NCBI RefSeq assembly: GCF_016802725.1
Contig: NC_052670.1
Location: 11,428,141-11,492,140 of the forward strand
Length of the DNA stretch: 64,000 bases
Source: Solenopsis invicta
Taxonomy: Eukaryota > Arthropoda > Insecta > Hymenoptera > Formicidae
Direction of reading: 5' to 3'
In this document: positions 36,901 through 48,313 of the stretch, in pieces
Layout of the letters: each line of letters opens with the position of its first letter
Position numbering within the stretch: position 1 is the stretch's first letter
The notes under the pieces: generated by a model
The model's input: only the letters and a program-made list of their open reading frames with translations
What the model was told of the DNA's origin: nothing
Databases searched by the model: none
Position numbers and translations under genes: made by a program

Positions 36901-39900
36901 TGCTTAAATAAAAAATGTAGATGTAAAACTTGGATGTGTGTGTTAATTAACGATATTACATATGATCGGTATACTGCAGTTTAATAAAATTATTTCAAGA
37001 TATTTATAAATTTATTTAATTGTCGACATTCTTGTTTTCAAAGACTACGTTCCATAAATTAAACATGTAATTCAATATATTATTAAAAATACAATGTGCA
37101 AGGATTTCATTAATCTCATTATGTGTGACATTAATATTACGATAATATTAACGTTGTACATTCTCTTTTCCCACTCTTTTAATATTAATAAAATGTTATT
37201 TAAATTATTTCAAATACGATTCTTCTTCCAACATCACAGAAATTTGTATCTTTAAAATGTTCTTAAAAACGTTCGTGCGTCAAACGGTGACACGATAAAT
37301 TCTCCTCTTTTCAGGTATCAGGCATTTTCGTGGACCTTTGGGACATTCGTAGGCTCTACAAATTACGTCTACCAGTGCCCAAGGGATAAAACGATCCGGG
37401 TTAACGTACCATCAACGAACGGGGCATGAATCGCGATGATGATTTTGTCCGCCTCTTCGTCCTCCGTGGACGAAGCTCGCAAGCTTCCCGCGGTGCAGAC
37501 AGAGCCCCGTGTCACTACTTCCGCGAGCATACGATATATCATCGATGCGGCAGAAGCTTTTAAGCTGTCCTGAAAATACCGGCCGGCTGTACGAGTTATT
37601 AATGTCCCGCCTCCTTATAAAGTACTCAATTTTCGTTCTGTAAGGAGGAGAAATATTAGCCGTAATACGGCCACCGCCGCACAACGAAACGCCGCAGTAT
37701 ATCAACCCGACGAAAATTACAGCGCCGACGAAGATGTTAATATCGGTGAACCGTGAAGTTCGGGGTCTGTACTCTACCGGGCGCGCGCGCGCGTGCGCTT
37801 ACATTCGTAGAGTACATTGTTTTGACAAAAGGGCACACCATGGTGAACTTTACAGAGGACTTTACGCGAAACTCGGTGGTAGTCGCCAGTGGAAGCGCAC
37901 TGTTCTTGGACGATACGTGAGCGATAAATTTAGACATACGCGTCCGAAAACCCGAAAAGTAGATGTACCTTGGTACCAACTCTCTTACCGTGATACAATC
38001 TTATTGTTTCAGTATCGTACGTTTAACACCTCTATTTTCTCCGAAACAATGACATTAAAATTTCGGCATCACTACGCAGTCTATGTAAATTAATTTATTT
38101 AATCGAGATTTGCAGCTAAACGTTGAATCAGAGGTTCGATGAAAACTTTGTAGCGTATGATAATTTATTATTAATATGTCATTTATATCAGTAAAGACAA
38201 AATCTCAGATTAGTACACCTACGTAGATGATATAACTACTATAATTAATGACAGAAAGCATGTATGAAATATAAATTGAAATCAGGCATTATCAAAACAT
38301 CACCACGTATTTAAATGTACAAAGTTGAAAAATTTATTAAATTTAAAATATATTGTAAGGCTCATAAAAACCCGGGCTTTTCAACTTTAATCCAACTCAC
38401 CCAGCCAATAATGACTAGTTTTATCCAATTTTGCCTTGGCTACATCCATTTTTGATAAACTGTTAGCTTTTCACTTCAGATTATTTATTAATCATGTAAC
38501 TATTTTCCCGGGCGAAAGGTGAAAATTTAACTTCAATATAATAGTAAAGATTTTCACTTTTCGCGTTTCTGCTCTAGGAAAAAAGGTCACATCTTATTTA
38601 TTTTGTGATTAATCCATGTAGTATGTATGTATCCGAGGCCATGTGATATTTTATTTTAAAGTATATATTATACACACTATATAATAAATTACGTTTAGTC
38701 TAGGTACAACGATAATATTTTCTTTCGTGAATTAATTAAAAAAATATTATTTTTATTTTATGTATATTAATACATAACATTATAAAATTATCATATTTTT
38801 GTATTGAAAAATATTAAATATAAATAATATAAACGGAACAACTGCTTTCTGTGATTTACAATTATATTACTTTTACTTACGTTTTCTTAGGATTTAATAA
38901 TAATGAATAGTAAGCTAGAACCCGTTTGAGGATTTTAATATGGCTTTTCACTTTGCAAGCTTTGGTTAAAACCGGTTTTAACTGGGTGGGTTCAACTGAG
39001 CTGGACAAAATTTTACCAGCTCTGATATATTGCATGCTCCAAACGACCCATTTCAATTTTTGTGTTAACACAAGATGAATAGTTATATTAAAAGATAATA
39101 CAAATATGGATATACAAAATTAACATAAAAAGTGCAACACTTTGATACAATTTGGAAACCAATTGTGGAAGCATATTTCTTCAGTAAAATTAGCATTTAT
39201 AATTTGTTGATACGGACATTTTATTCATTTATTTTAAAAAATTAACGTTTTAAAAGTTAATTTTCACATTATTCGTTTATTCGCCCATAAATTGTATTAT
39301 CATGACACTAATTGAATGTCAAATATTAATTTAACACAAAATAATTACATAACGTAATCGCATTGCGTTAAATTAACTTTCGGGCATGTTAAAAATTTGA
39401 CGTAAAAATTTTAACAAGGGCCGTTTTTATAAGATAAATACAAAATGTTTTCTACTGCGTACAAAAATGATAAGCACACACAAAACTTAAGAAATATTCC
39501 TCAATTTCACCTTTTGCACGGTGAAATTTGCATTTTAGTCTTTTTTTGTAAATAGCCACAGTGGAACTTGGCCTGCAATATACAGTAATGGCGCGATGTG
39601 TGCGGATCATTCATGAGGACGTGAACTTTTCCTGTTGAAGTGGCGTATGCAAAGCTCGCGGTCCGCGGGTGGTACTCCCGGGGAAGATTCTGAATCCCTG
39701 CATCGCCGAAGAATACGTGGGGCCACACACTTTAAGCAAACTTTTCATCTGAGGGTCTTCCTACGGCTCCGGCATTCGGTTCCTTTCATATCCCACGCTG
39801 TGCTTGGGAGGAGCTTGTTTATAGCACCCTGTAGATATCGTAAAATAGGAAATAGCACCCCGGAGGCGAGACGGAGTTTTCCCCGAGACGTGATTGGAGT

Positions 39901-42289
39901 TAAGACAAGTCCTTCTGTCCGCCGGCGTCGAGGCCGCGCGTCTCCTTCGCTCCCGACCGAAAAATAAAGCATCAACGTCCCCGGTCTCTGAGTTATTTTA
40001 GTGAACGCGACGGAAAGGAGCGATGTCGCTTTTTAAGCGAGCATTTGTCCTCGTTGATTTTTTTGCCCGGGCCAGATGTCGTATACCAGTTAATTGTAAC
40101 CGATCACCGTTGTTCCATTTTGCTATAAGCACCAGGCCTATAAGTAAAGGTATTTTTTGCGAGGAGGGGAGGCTAAATTTTTCGAATTCCAGCCTGTCGG
40201 TCGTGTACGCGCGTCTAGACTGCGTCTATGAAAACGATGTTCTAAGAAGAATATTTTTTTCACTAGCCGTTAAAATAAATTATGAGTTCATACTAACACG
40301 AGATAACAGTGAGATTTTGTTTAAAATAAAATTATCCAGCTTTTTAAAATCTATTTGGAATGTCTACCGTAAAATATAGACTGTAGAGTTAATGCATAAC
40401 ATCCTCAGAGTGACTTGTAAACTCCAAAATTTGCTGTGATACTCTCAGAAACTGCTTAATTGCCAAGAGCAATTTTGAATAATGTCGACCAACTTCGTAT
40501 AAGATAAAGCGAGATAATAATTTATATCAGCAATAACATGATAATTATGCAGTAATAGTACAAATAAACAGTTTCTGCAAAATGATTAAAAGAGGACAAA
40601 TATACATTTTTTAACTCTTGAAAAAAGAACTGATTATTGTAATTAGCTGATTATTAATGATATTTCATCAGTTAACTGAATCATCAGTTATATACTAATG
40701 AGTGATATAGTAATCAATATATTGAAATATACTGATACAACTTTATCCGTCCCTTTTTAAAGAGATTTTACATCATACATATGTATAATTATAAATAATA
40801 CTATTGCGAAAAATATTTAATTAGTCTATTTATTGTTGATCGAAAGCCTAAGGTCGGTATTTAGTAGTAAATTTGTCACGTGAATCTCTTGTTAATTTTA
40901 TATCAGATGAGATATTCACAATGAAAATTTCCTGCTAGAAACGCGATTACAAAAAAATACGGGTCTGAAAATTTTTTCCCATTTGATTTCGCGGATTATT
41001 CATTTTAATTTGCTGAAGATAAACTCTTTTGAGTTGTTTCATGTAATGTCAACGCAAATGCATAGCAATTAAATGAGGGCAATGCTATTTTGCAAAAGGT
41101 ATGTGTTTTTCTACTTTAATGTTTGCAAATCATGCAAATTGCTTAATGAGACAGATGTAAATGCCGGTCCAATTAACCTATGAAAATGCAGTATCAAAAC
41201 GAAATGTACTTTGCATTTTACATGTCTAATTGACTCGAAATATATGAGAAATATAAGGAGCAAAATTCGTGATGTGGATTACACACATACACGACATAAT
41301 TTGCACAAATTTATATTCATTATATTCGACTGTGGAGACTCACGAGCACATAGCTTGTGATCATATGCTCATAATTTATAAATGTATCTCGGATTACTTC
41401 AAAAATTACTCGGTGACAATTATCTTTCACGAGAGGTACAAGCCATTGAAATGGATAACTGTTACACATTAACCTTTAATAGAATAGTTTATCCTGTACA
41501 TGTATGTACATAATTATAAAGAGTGTTAAAACAGTCCACGAACACACTTAAGAATCGTAGATTTAGAAACGAGAAGAAAAGAATTCATACAAAAAATATG
41601 GGATCTCTTGTAAAAAATGCAAAAGAAAAGGTTTTTACGACAAACTTTTGTTTATAAATACAAAAGTTGATTTGTATAAATAAATCAATTTTCATATTGA
41701 CCTGTATGTTTTTTCAATATTTTAAATTATCTAAATAATGCATATGTGTGCATGAGGAATTTATCGTTGTATTTATCTTGAAGAAAGAAAAAATAAAAAC
41801 AAGCTTTATTTTCGTCGTATAACAGCTTTCTATTTATATAAAAACTATTTATATGTGTATGTATTTATAAATCTTGTTTTTATTATTATTTTTATTCTCA
41901 CATTAGCATTTTGTTTTCACGTTTTTGTCAAACCTTCACAGAACTGTTAACGATTAAGAAAGTATAAAAAAGATAATCTCTTGTAAACTTTTTGCTAAGG
42001 AGAAATCAATTTTATATCGAATTGCACTGATATCGTTTTTAATACTCTAAACAACTACGTATATGAGAGATTTATCAATGTGTTCACAGTAAATTTTTTT
42101 TAAATGAGTGTTTCAATTTTTTCACTGATTTGTGTTAAAGATGCGTATATGAATTTTGTTCTTATTCATATTATTTTTTTTTTTTAGATTAAATATCTTC
42201 TTTTTTTAAACGTTTATAAAATTATCACTTACAATATATGAGAAACTTTAACTGTTAGCACTTACATAAAAGTCAAATTGAACTGCTAC
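36901..42289. other. Gene desert with GC-rich patches
   Basis: AT-rich DNA with GC-richer stretches at about 37310-37990 and 39590-40240. A pyrimidine tract plus CAG at 37301-37315 is followed by a 36-codon open stretch, but no domain is recognisable. A dispersed repeat copy lies at 39260-39470. Confidence 0.35.
39260..39470 (+). repeat. Dispersed repeat, copy 1
   Basis: Shares a block of the form AAATTT(G/A)(A/C)C(G/A)(T/C)AAAAATTTT, then ACAAGG, then ATAAATACAAAATGTTTTCTA with 47935-48060. Diverged and noncoding. Confidence 0.5.
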
Positions 42290-43307
42290 TAAGTTAGCCC
42301 CCGGCCACCAGCACAAAACTAATTTAAATATTTTAAAATTGAATGCTAATTGGTTGCTAATTTGGTGCTAAAGTTTAAAATTATGTGCTCAACCGTTTGG
42401 CAGAAAAAAAAACAAATTAGGTAAGGCTGACTTAACATTAAGCTAGACCCCTCCCAAATAAATATTTATTATGTAAACAAATAAATAAATACAGTAAAAT
42501 TAAGTTTTAACTGGGGTGTTTCAATAAAATAATAAAAATGAATCAAAAATATATATTACAGAACTTTAGAAGCCAGTTGCGCGGTTGGTTCATAAGAGAA
42601 CCAACGAGAGAAGTTCATCTTAAAAAATTAGGTGCTCGAGCTTTTGAAAAAAATCATTAAAAATATTTCATTTCTAATATCATTTAAAGATATCAAGTCG
42701 CTGAATTAGATGGTCGTTCCGTTTACCTAGTATTCAATTTTAAAGATGACTTCTCTCTTGTTAGTCAACCGCGCGACGATGTTTAAGTTCAAGTATTTGT
42801 CGAACAAGTACGAAATTCGGCGAGTTGATATCTTTAAATGATATTAAAAAAGGAATTTCTTCATACCAAATTTATACGAGCTTAATTTTTTTTAAGATGA
42901 TCTCTCTTGTGAACCAACCGCGCGACCGGCTTCTAAGTTCAATAATATATTTTTTCGATTAATTTTTATTATTTTGTGAAACACCTAATTAGCACTTAAT
43001 TCTACTGTATTTGTTTACTCATTTACCTCAAGGAAATTTCATAACTCACCGGACCGATGCGCAGCAGCGGAATTGTGACACAGCTACATTAATCTGTAAA
43101 GTTCATATAAATCCAAATTATAATAGCGTCCAAAATAATTTGTTTTTTTATTTATATTAACTTAAAGAAGTCGTAATTTTTTTAAAGATAAGTTATTTAA
43201 AACAATTACAATATGGATAAGGAAATACATTTTTTCTTTTAATTGTTCTTTTTTGCATAAATGATTTTTTAACTTAAGAAAAAAATTTAATAAATTAACT
43301 TGTCTTT

Positions 43308-43653
43308 CCAGATAATACACAATGTTTCTGATTTATTATTACCTACATTTCATATATTATATAAATATTTTGTAGACATTTTATATACACAAAGGATAGA
43401 AATCATAAAATCTTTACCCAAAATGTTATTGAAATATAGACTACATATAGACTACATATTTTAATTTATAGTAAGTAAAAAGATTAATATTTATAATATT
43501 TTTATATCATATTTATGATAAATCTTTATGAACTGTTCAATCTAAAATCACAAAATGTTTATGAAATATTTTCGTATATATTTATAAAATTATTCAAATA
43601 GTTACAAATATTATATTTTGTAAATCTTGCATTTTACATTGTGTGCTGTCTGG
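43308..43653. mobile_element. MITE inserted in the left arm of the fold-back element
   Basis: The left end CCAGATAATACACAATGT is mirrored by ACATTGTGTGCTGTCTGG at the right. This segment has no counterpart in the opposite arm between 45485 and 45671, as expected for a later insertion. The interior is AT-rich and noncoding. Confidence 0.6.
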
Positions 43654-43999
43654 ATTACTCCAATTCTGTTACGATGACGTAAGTTTAGATTTACCGTGGT
43701 GATAAACAAAGAGTGAACAAACTCAGATACATAAGAAACATCAAATGAAATAAATCATAAATATCTTACCCAAAGGTTGTTCCGTCGACGCCTGATGCCA
43801 CCGTGGCCGCCTCCTCCTCTCCTCTCCTCTCCCCTCGTTACTTCGTCGTTGCACTAATCACTCGCGAGAATAAGGTTAACATTCGCGTGTACGTACACTA
43901 ATTACTGCAACACGACGATCATCAAGCATTGGACGACACCGATATCACTGGCACGCGACGCAACGAAACAATAACGGCAGAATGTGCGGAGTGTGCATA

Positions 44000-44087
44000 C
44001 CCATACAGCACAAAACTTGCAACAATATTGTTGCAACGTTGCAGCAATGTTGTAACAATGTTTCTGCAGTCCTCTGTGCTGTATGGG
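44000..44087. mobile_element. 88-base MITE with TA target duplication
   Basis: Ends CCCATACAGCAC and GTGCTGTATGGG are perfect inverted repeats, flanked by TA on both sides (43998-43999, 44088-44089). The interior is made of GTTGCAACGTTGCAGCAATG-type words. A sister sub-repeat of the same arm near 44390-44410 reads GTGTGCGTAGCCACAAC with no insertion, so it shows the empty site. The TA duplication is typical of Tc1/mariner-type elements. Confidence 0.88.
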
Positions 44088-45510
44088 TAATCACAACTCT
44101 TTCGGCAGACCGACGGTCGACGGAAGCTTCGGAGCGACGGAAACTTTTCGAAGATCGCGCAGATAATTTATTCACGCTCCAACTATCGCAACGACTCTTA
44201 CGAGCTAAGACGAGATACGTCCGCCCGTCGGGATGCGATGTCGCGCTTTCCGACGTGCTTCCGAGGTTGCGTCATAACCTTACACCGACTGCTCGCGCGT
44301 AAACTAATCACTGCAACGCGACGATCGTTCGACACTTCACACGGTACCGCGATGTTACTGGTACGCGATGCGGCGAAACAATAACGCGGAGTGTGCGTAG
44401 CCACAACTCTTTCAACAGCCGCGAAATTGGCCTCAACGACGCAAAAACCGACCCAGACGATCCAGATCCAGAGCGACGAAGCTTTGAAAGTCGTTACACA
44501 CGCCACCTATCGCGGGACACCCCTGCATAAAAATAAATGTATACATACGCTCGCTGCTTAGGACGATCGATAATCGTAATCGATAATCGTAATCGATTAC
44601 CGACCGCAAGGGTGTCCCGACTCCCGCGACAGGTGGCGCATGAAATGATCTGCGCGGCCTTTGAAAAGTTTTCATTGTTTTGGAACTCGTCGTCCGTCGG
44701 TCGTGGCGTTGTTTACGTCGATTCGCAGCATTTCGCGGCTGCCGAAAGAGTTATCGCACATCGACGCACATTGCGCGTTGTTCTTTCATCGCGTCGCGTG
44801 TCAGTGATATCGGTGTCGTGCGAAGTGCCCGGTGATCGCGTTACAGTAGTCTACGCGCGAGCAGTCGGCAAGGTTATGGCATACTTCAGAACATCGCGTT
44901 CCGACGGGCAGACGCCTCCGACGCCTCTCGTTTTAGCTCGTAAGTGTTGTTGCGATAGTTGGCGAAACTATCTGCGCTACCTTCGAAAGGTTTTCGTCGC
45001 TCTGAAGTTTCCATCGACCGTCGCGTCGTTCAGGCCGATCTCGCGACTGCTGAGTTTATGGCTACGCACAATCCGCACATTCCGCCGTTGTTGTTTCGTC
45101 GCGTTGCATGCCAGTGATATCGGTGTCGTCCGGAGTGTCCGGTGATCGTCGTGTAGCGGTAATTAGTATACGCGCGAGCAGTCGGCAAGGTTATGGCGCA
45201 ACATCAGAAGGACATCATCGCGTCCCGACGAACGGTTGCCTCTTGTCTTTGCTCGTAAGAATCGTAAGGGTCATTGCGATAGTTGCCGCGTGAAATGTCG
45301 TGTAAAGTGCCCGGTGACCGTCGCGTTGCGATGATAAATATACGCGCGAGTGTTAAGTTAACCTTATTCTCGCGAGTGTTTTGATGAGTGTCACGGCGTA
45401 CGAACGAGAGGATAGGAGAGGAGGAGGCCAGGGTGGCATCGAACGTCGGCGGAACAACTCTTGGGTGAGATACTTATTTCATTTGCTGTTTCCTACCTAT
45501 TTGAGATGAA

Positions 45511-45620
45511 GGGTGCGTTCGAAAAAATTCTTATTACTGCTATTTGTTTTTTCTATCTTTATCGTTCATTAGATGTAAACAAGGATAGAATGATGCAAAT
45601 AGCGTCTCTTCGAACACATC
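45511..45620. mobile_element. MITE with GGGTGCGTTCGAA-type ends
   Basis: The left end GGGTGCGTTCGAA and right end TTCGAACACATC are imperfect inverted repeats around a 110-base segment. It lies in the right arm of the large fold-back element and is absent from the left arm. Confidence 0.65.
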
Positions 45621-46559
45621 TTAAATGTATTCGATAATCGATATTATAATTGTTTTGATTTATATGCATTTTACAGATTAATGTAGCTGAGTTATAACTT
45701 TGTTGCTGCGCATCGGTCCGGTGAGTTATAAAATTTTTTTAATTTTAAAATTGAAAAAAAAAATAAAAAAAAATTGGGAGGGACTGGCTTAACATTAAGC
45801 TAGTCCTCGCCCAACAAAAATTATAAATATAACTATTTATTATGTAAATGAGTAAACACAATAGAATTAAGTGCTAATTAGGTACTTTAAGAAATAATAA
45901 AAATAAATCGAAAATATATATTACAACTTTGAAGCCGGCTGATTCACAAGAGAGAAGTCATTAAAAAAAAAAAATTTGGTGCTTGTACAAATTTGATATT
46001 AAAAAAATTTTTTTTATAATATTGTTTAAAGATATCAAGTTGCCGAGTTGGGTGCTTGTTTGGCAGTATTCGATTTTAAAGATGACTTCTCTCTTGTCAG
46101 TCAGCCGCACGACCGATGTTTGATATTAAAAAAAGAAATTTGTTAGTACCAAATTTGTCCGAGCATCTAATTTTTTAAGATGACTTCTCTCTTATAAACC
46201 AACCGCTCGATCAATTTTCAAGTTCTGAAATATATATTTTCGATTTATTTCTATTATTTCTAATTAGCACTTAATTCTATTGTATTTGTTCATTCGATTT
46301 ATATAATAAATATTTATTTTATTTTGTTGGGGAGTAATCTAACTTAATGTTAATTTATATAGATCTCAGTCCTACCCTATTTTTTTTTAAATTTTCCGCC
46401 AAACTGTTTGAGCACATAATTTTGGACTTTAACACCAAATTAATATCTAATTAGCATTAAAATATTTTAAAATTAATTTTGCGGTGGTGGGTGGCTAGCT
46501 TAATAGGGGTTTAAATTGATCCACATGCAAGCCGTAAATTTATTGGGATAAATGAGGTA

Positions 46560-47040
46560 AACTAATATATTTTTTAACGAAGTTAAGTTAAAATTAATGG
46601 CTTATGAAATTAATTTAATTATGTTGAAAGTTACACGAAAAAAGAACTAACTCAGTTAAAAGTTGCGTTAAGATTAAATTAACTTAAATTAAAAGCTAAT
46701 TTTGAAAAGTATTATATAATAATAAATTAGAAGGTCATAATTTTTTTTAAGTAGATTACTGAAAACATTTATAATATAGATCATTAAATAAATTTTATAT
46801 TTTATTTTGTAGATTAAGTTTTTATGAAATAAAGAAATATTTTTTATGTGGAGAAATGTACTTTTTTATTATTGTTTTTAGATAGATCAATTATTAATTT
46901 AAGAAAAATATAATAAATTAAAATTTATGTGTTTTTAAAATAATTGAAGTTGAAATTAACTAACTTTAATTTAATAGTAAAGTAATATTAAATTAAATGT
47001 CATTAACTTTTTAACTTTATTATTAAACTTGACTATTTAA
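46560..47040. repeat. AT-rich repeat, partly duplicated in the left arm of the fold-back element
   Basis: Words TAATTTTTTTTAA, AAAACA(T/A)TTATAATAT(A/G)GAT and AATTTAAGAAAAATATAATAAATTAA recur in the same order at about 43150-43307. The outer parts (TTAACGAAGTTAAGTTAAAATTAA near 46577 and TTAACTTTTTAACTTTATTATTAA near 47005) are weakly complementary. It is probably another small element. Low sequence complexity limits certainty. Confidence 0.4.
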
Positions 47041-47450
47041 GTAATTTTTAGTGAAATAAAAACTCGATGTCGAAACAATATCGAAATTTGATCATCGAAG
47101 AGAGATTAAAATCTAATACTTATCAATTCAAGATTCAAACGAACTCTTAAAAGAAATTTTTGATGAGAACAGTTAAATTTTGAACAATGCTTGACATTGA
47201 AATCACTACTAATTTGACAGAGACTATGGAACTTGGAAGGATCTGTATCTTCAGAAATTCATTAATTTTTTCTTCCCAGTAAGAAATGACTCGTTTAATT
47301 TCTGATGTTTAAAAATTATTTTATCTTTAAAACATGTCTCCACATATAATTATTTATAAAAAAAAATAAATACACTTACGTCAAAAAAGTCACGCGTCCG
47401 TTTACGAGTTAAAATGTTATGATATGACGTATATAGCGTATAAATGTACA
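47041..47450. other. AT-rich intergenic DNA
   Basis: Nothing recognised. Confidence 0.35.
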
Positions 47451-47596
47451 TCAGTGTCCGCAATGTATTGAGTTTGGGTCCATGGATTCGCTAAGCTCAC
47501 TGACCGTGCGGTCAGTCATCTCTGCAGGATCACATTTTGCGGGGTCACGCTTGATCGGTGTTGTACTCTTTCGAGTGTTCGGAGCATCTTCAAACG
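47451..47596 (-). other. Possible terminal coding exon (unsupported by homology)
   Basis: On the minus strand a good acceptor (AACATTTTTTAG) is followed by an open 47-codon stretch beginning FEDAPNTRKSTTPIKRD and ending SELSESMDPNSIHCGH before TGA. It starts two bases into a codon. A second frame is also open for part of the length, and I could not find an upstream exon with a compatible donor. The composition is more protein-like than the AT-rich surroundings. It may be the last exon of an unknown gene or chance. Confidence 0.2.
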
Positions 47597-47934
47597 CTAA
47601 AAAATGTTAAATATTAATTTGAATAAAATGGTCAAATAATACAGTCATATTATGTTAACATATCGAAGTTTAACTCTGCCTGGTCCAACGTTTCTTTCGG
47701 AGTTAGATTAGGAAAGCAGCGTAAGTAACTGATACTTGATAGTGTTTTTGAAAGGGTTTTTAACAAGGTTTTTAAGCTTTAAAAAATCTGAAAAAATTTT
47801 GATACACTTTTTCAACATTCCAGAAAACGATTCGTAATTATTTGACTCAAAACATTCTTTTTATTTTTTTTATATGTATCCGAATTTGAAGCAGAATAAT
47901 TCAAAATTCAAAATTTATTTGATGGGTCTTTAAA

Positions 47935-48060
47935 TCTACAGTTGGGTCACTAAGGGTTATAAATTAACACTTGGATATGTTGAAAATTTACCACAAAAAT
48001 TTTTACAAGGACTAATTTTAACATAAATACAAAATGTTTTCTATCGTGTGGAGATCCAAA
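47935..48060 (+). repeat. Dispersed repeat, copy 2
   Basis: Partner of 39260-39470, with AAAATTTACCACAAAAATTT, ACAAGGACTAATTTTAACAT and AAATACAAAATGTTTTCTAT. Confidence 0.5.
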
Positions 48061-48313
48061 AATGTATAATAGTTTGCCAATTATAATTGCATACAGATTC
48101 GAATGCTGAAGTAATTATGTGATAGGCTACACATAACACCATAATCGAACTCGATCTATTTCTGTGAATTAATATTTATGTGACGGTAGATGATTCGATG
48201 CTTCTCATATTAATATTTCGTCGAATATTTCAATTGTGAGAAAAATTTGTATTTCTGTAGCTACAGATTGCTAGAATATCAGTACCAATATTTTTTGCAT
48301 TTTATGGAGATTT

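Larger units (their letters stand above)
42290..46505. mobile_element. Large nested fold-back element (4.2 kb)
   Basis: Outer ends pair: CTACTAAGTTAGCC at the left and its near-complement GGCTAGCTTAATAGG at the right, continuing through ATTTTAAAATTGAATGCTAAT and GTGCTCAACCGTTTGGC. Inside each end lies a module of about 600 bases that is itself a palindrome (42421-43025 and 45770-46380). Next comes a pair at 43037-43100 and 45671-45732 sharing TAACTCACCGGACCGATGCG. The GC-rich core palindrome spans 43742-45485, with arms built of sub-repeats and a centre near 44560. No transposase is visible. A direct AAATTGA occurs just outside both ends (42275 and 46513) and may be a decayed target duplication. 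Confidence 0.8.

Noticed and set aside
37316..37428. Possible coding exon after a CAG acceptor (36 open codons)
   Set aside because: Short and without a recognisable domain or a clear donor, and the minus strand is also open nearby. Chance cannot be excluded.
38514..38572. Inverted pair GCGAAAGGTGAAAATTT / GATTTTCACTTTTCGC
   Set aside because: A short imperfect hairpin without MITE-like ends or flanking duplication; too little to call.
39635..39967. 110-codon plus-strand frame in a GC-rich patch
   Set aside because: The minus strand is open over the same bases. No homology and no splice sites support it.
44537..45145. 202-codon plus-strand frame
   Set aside because: Falls entirely inside a palindrome arm of the fold-back element. 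The mirrored arm does not keep the frame and no domain is recognisable.
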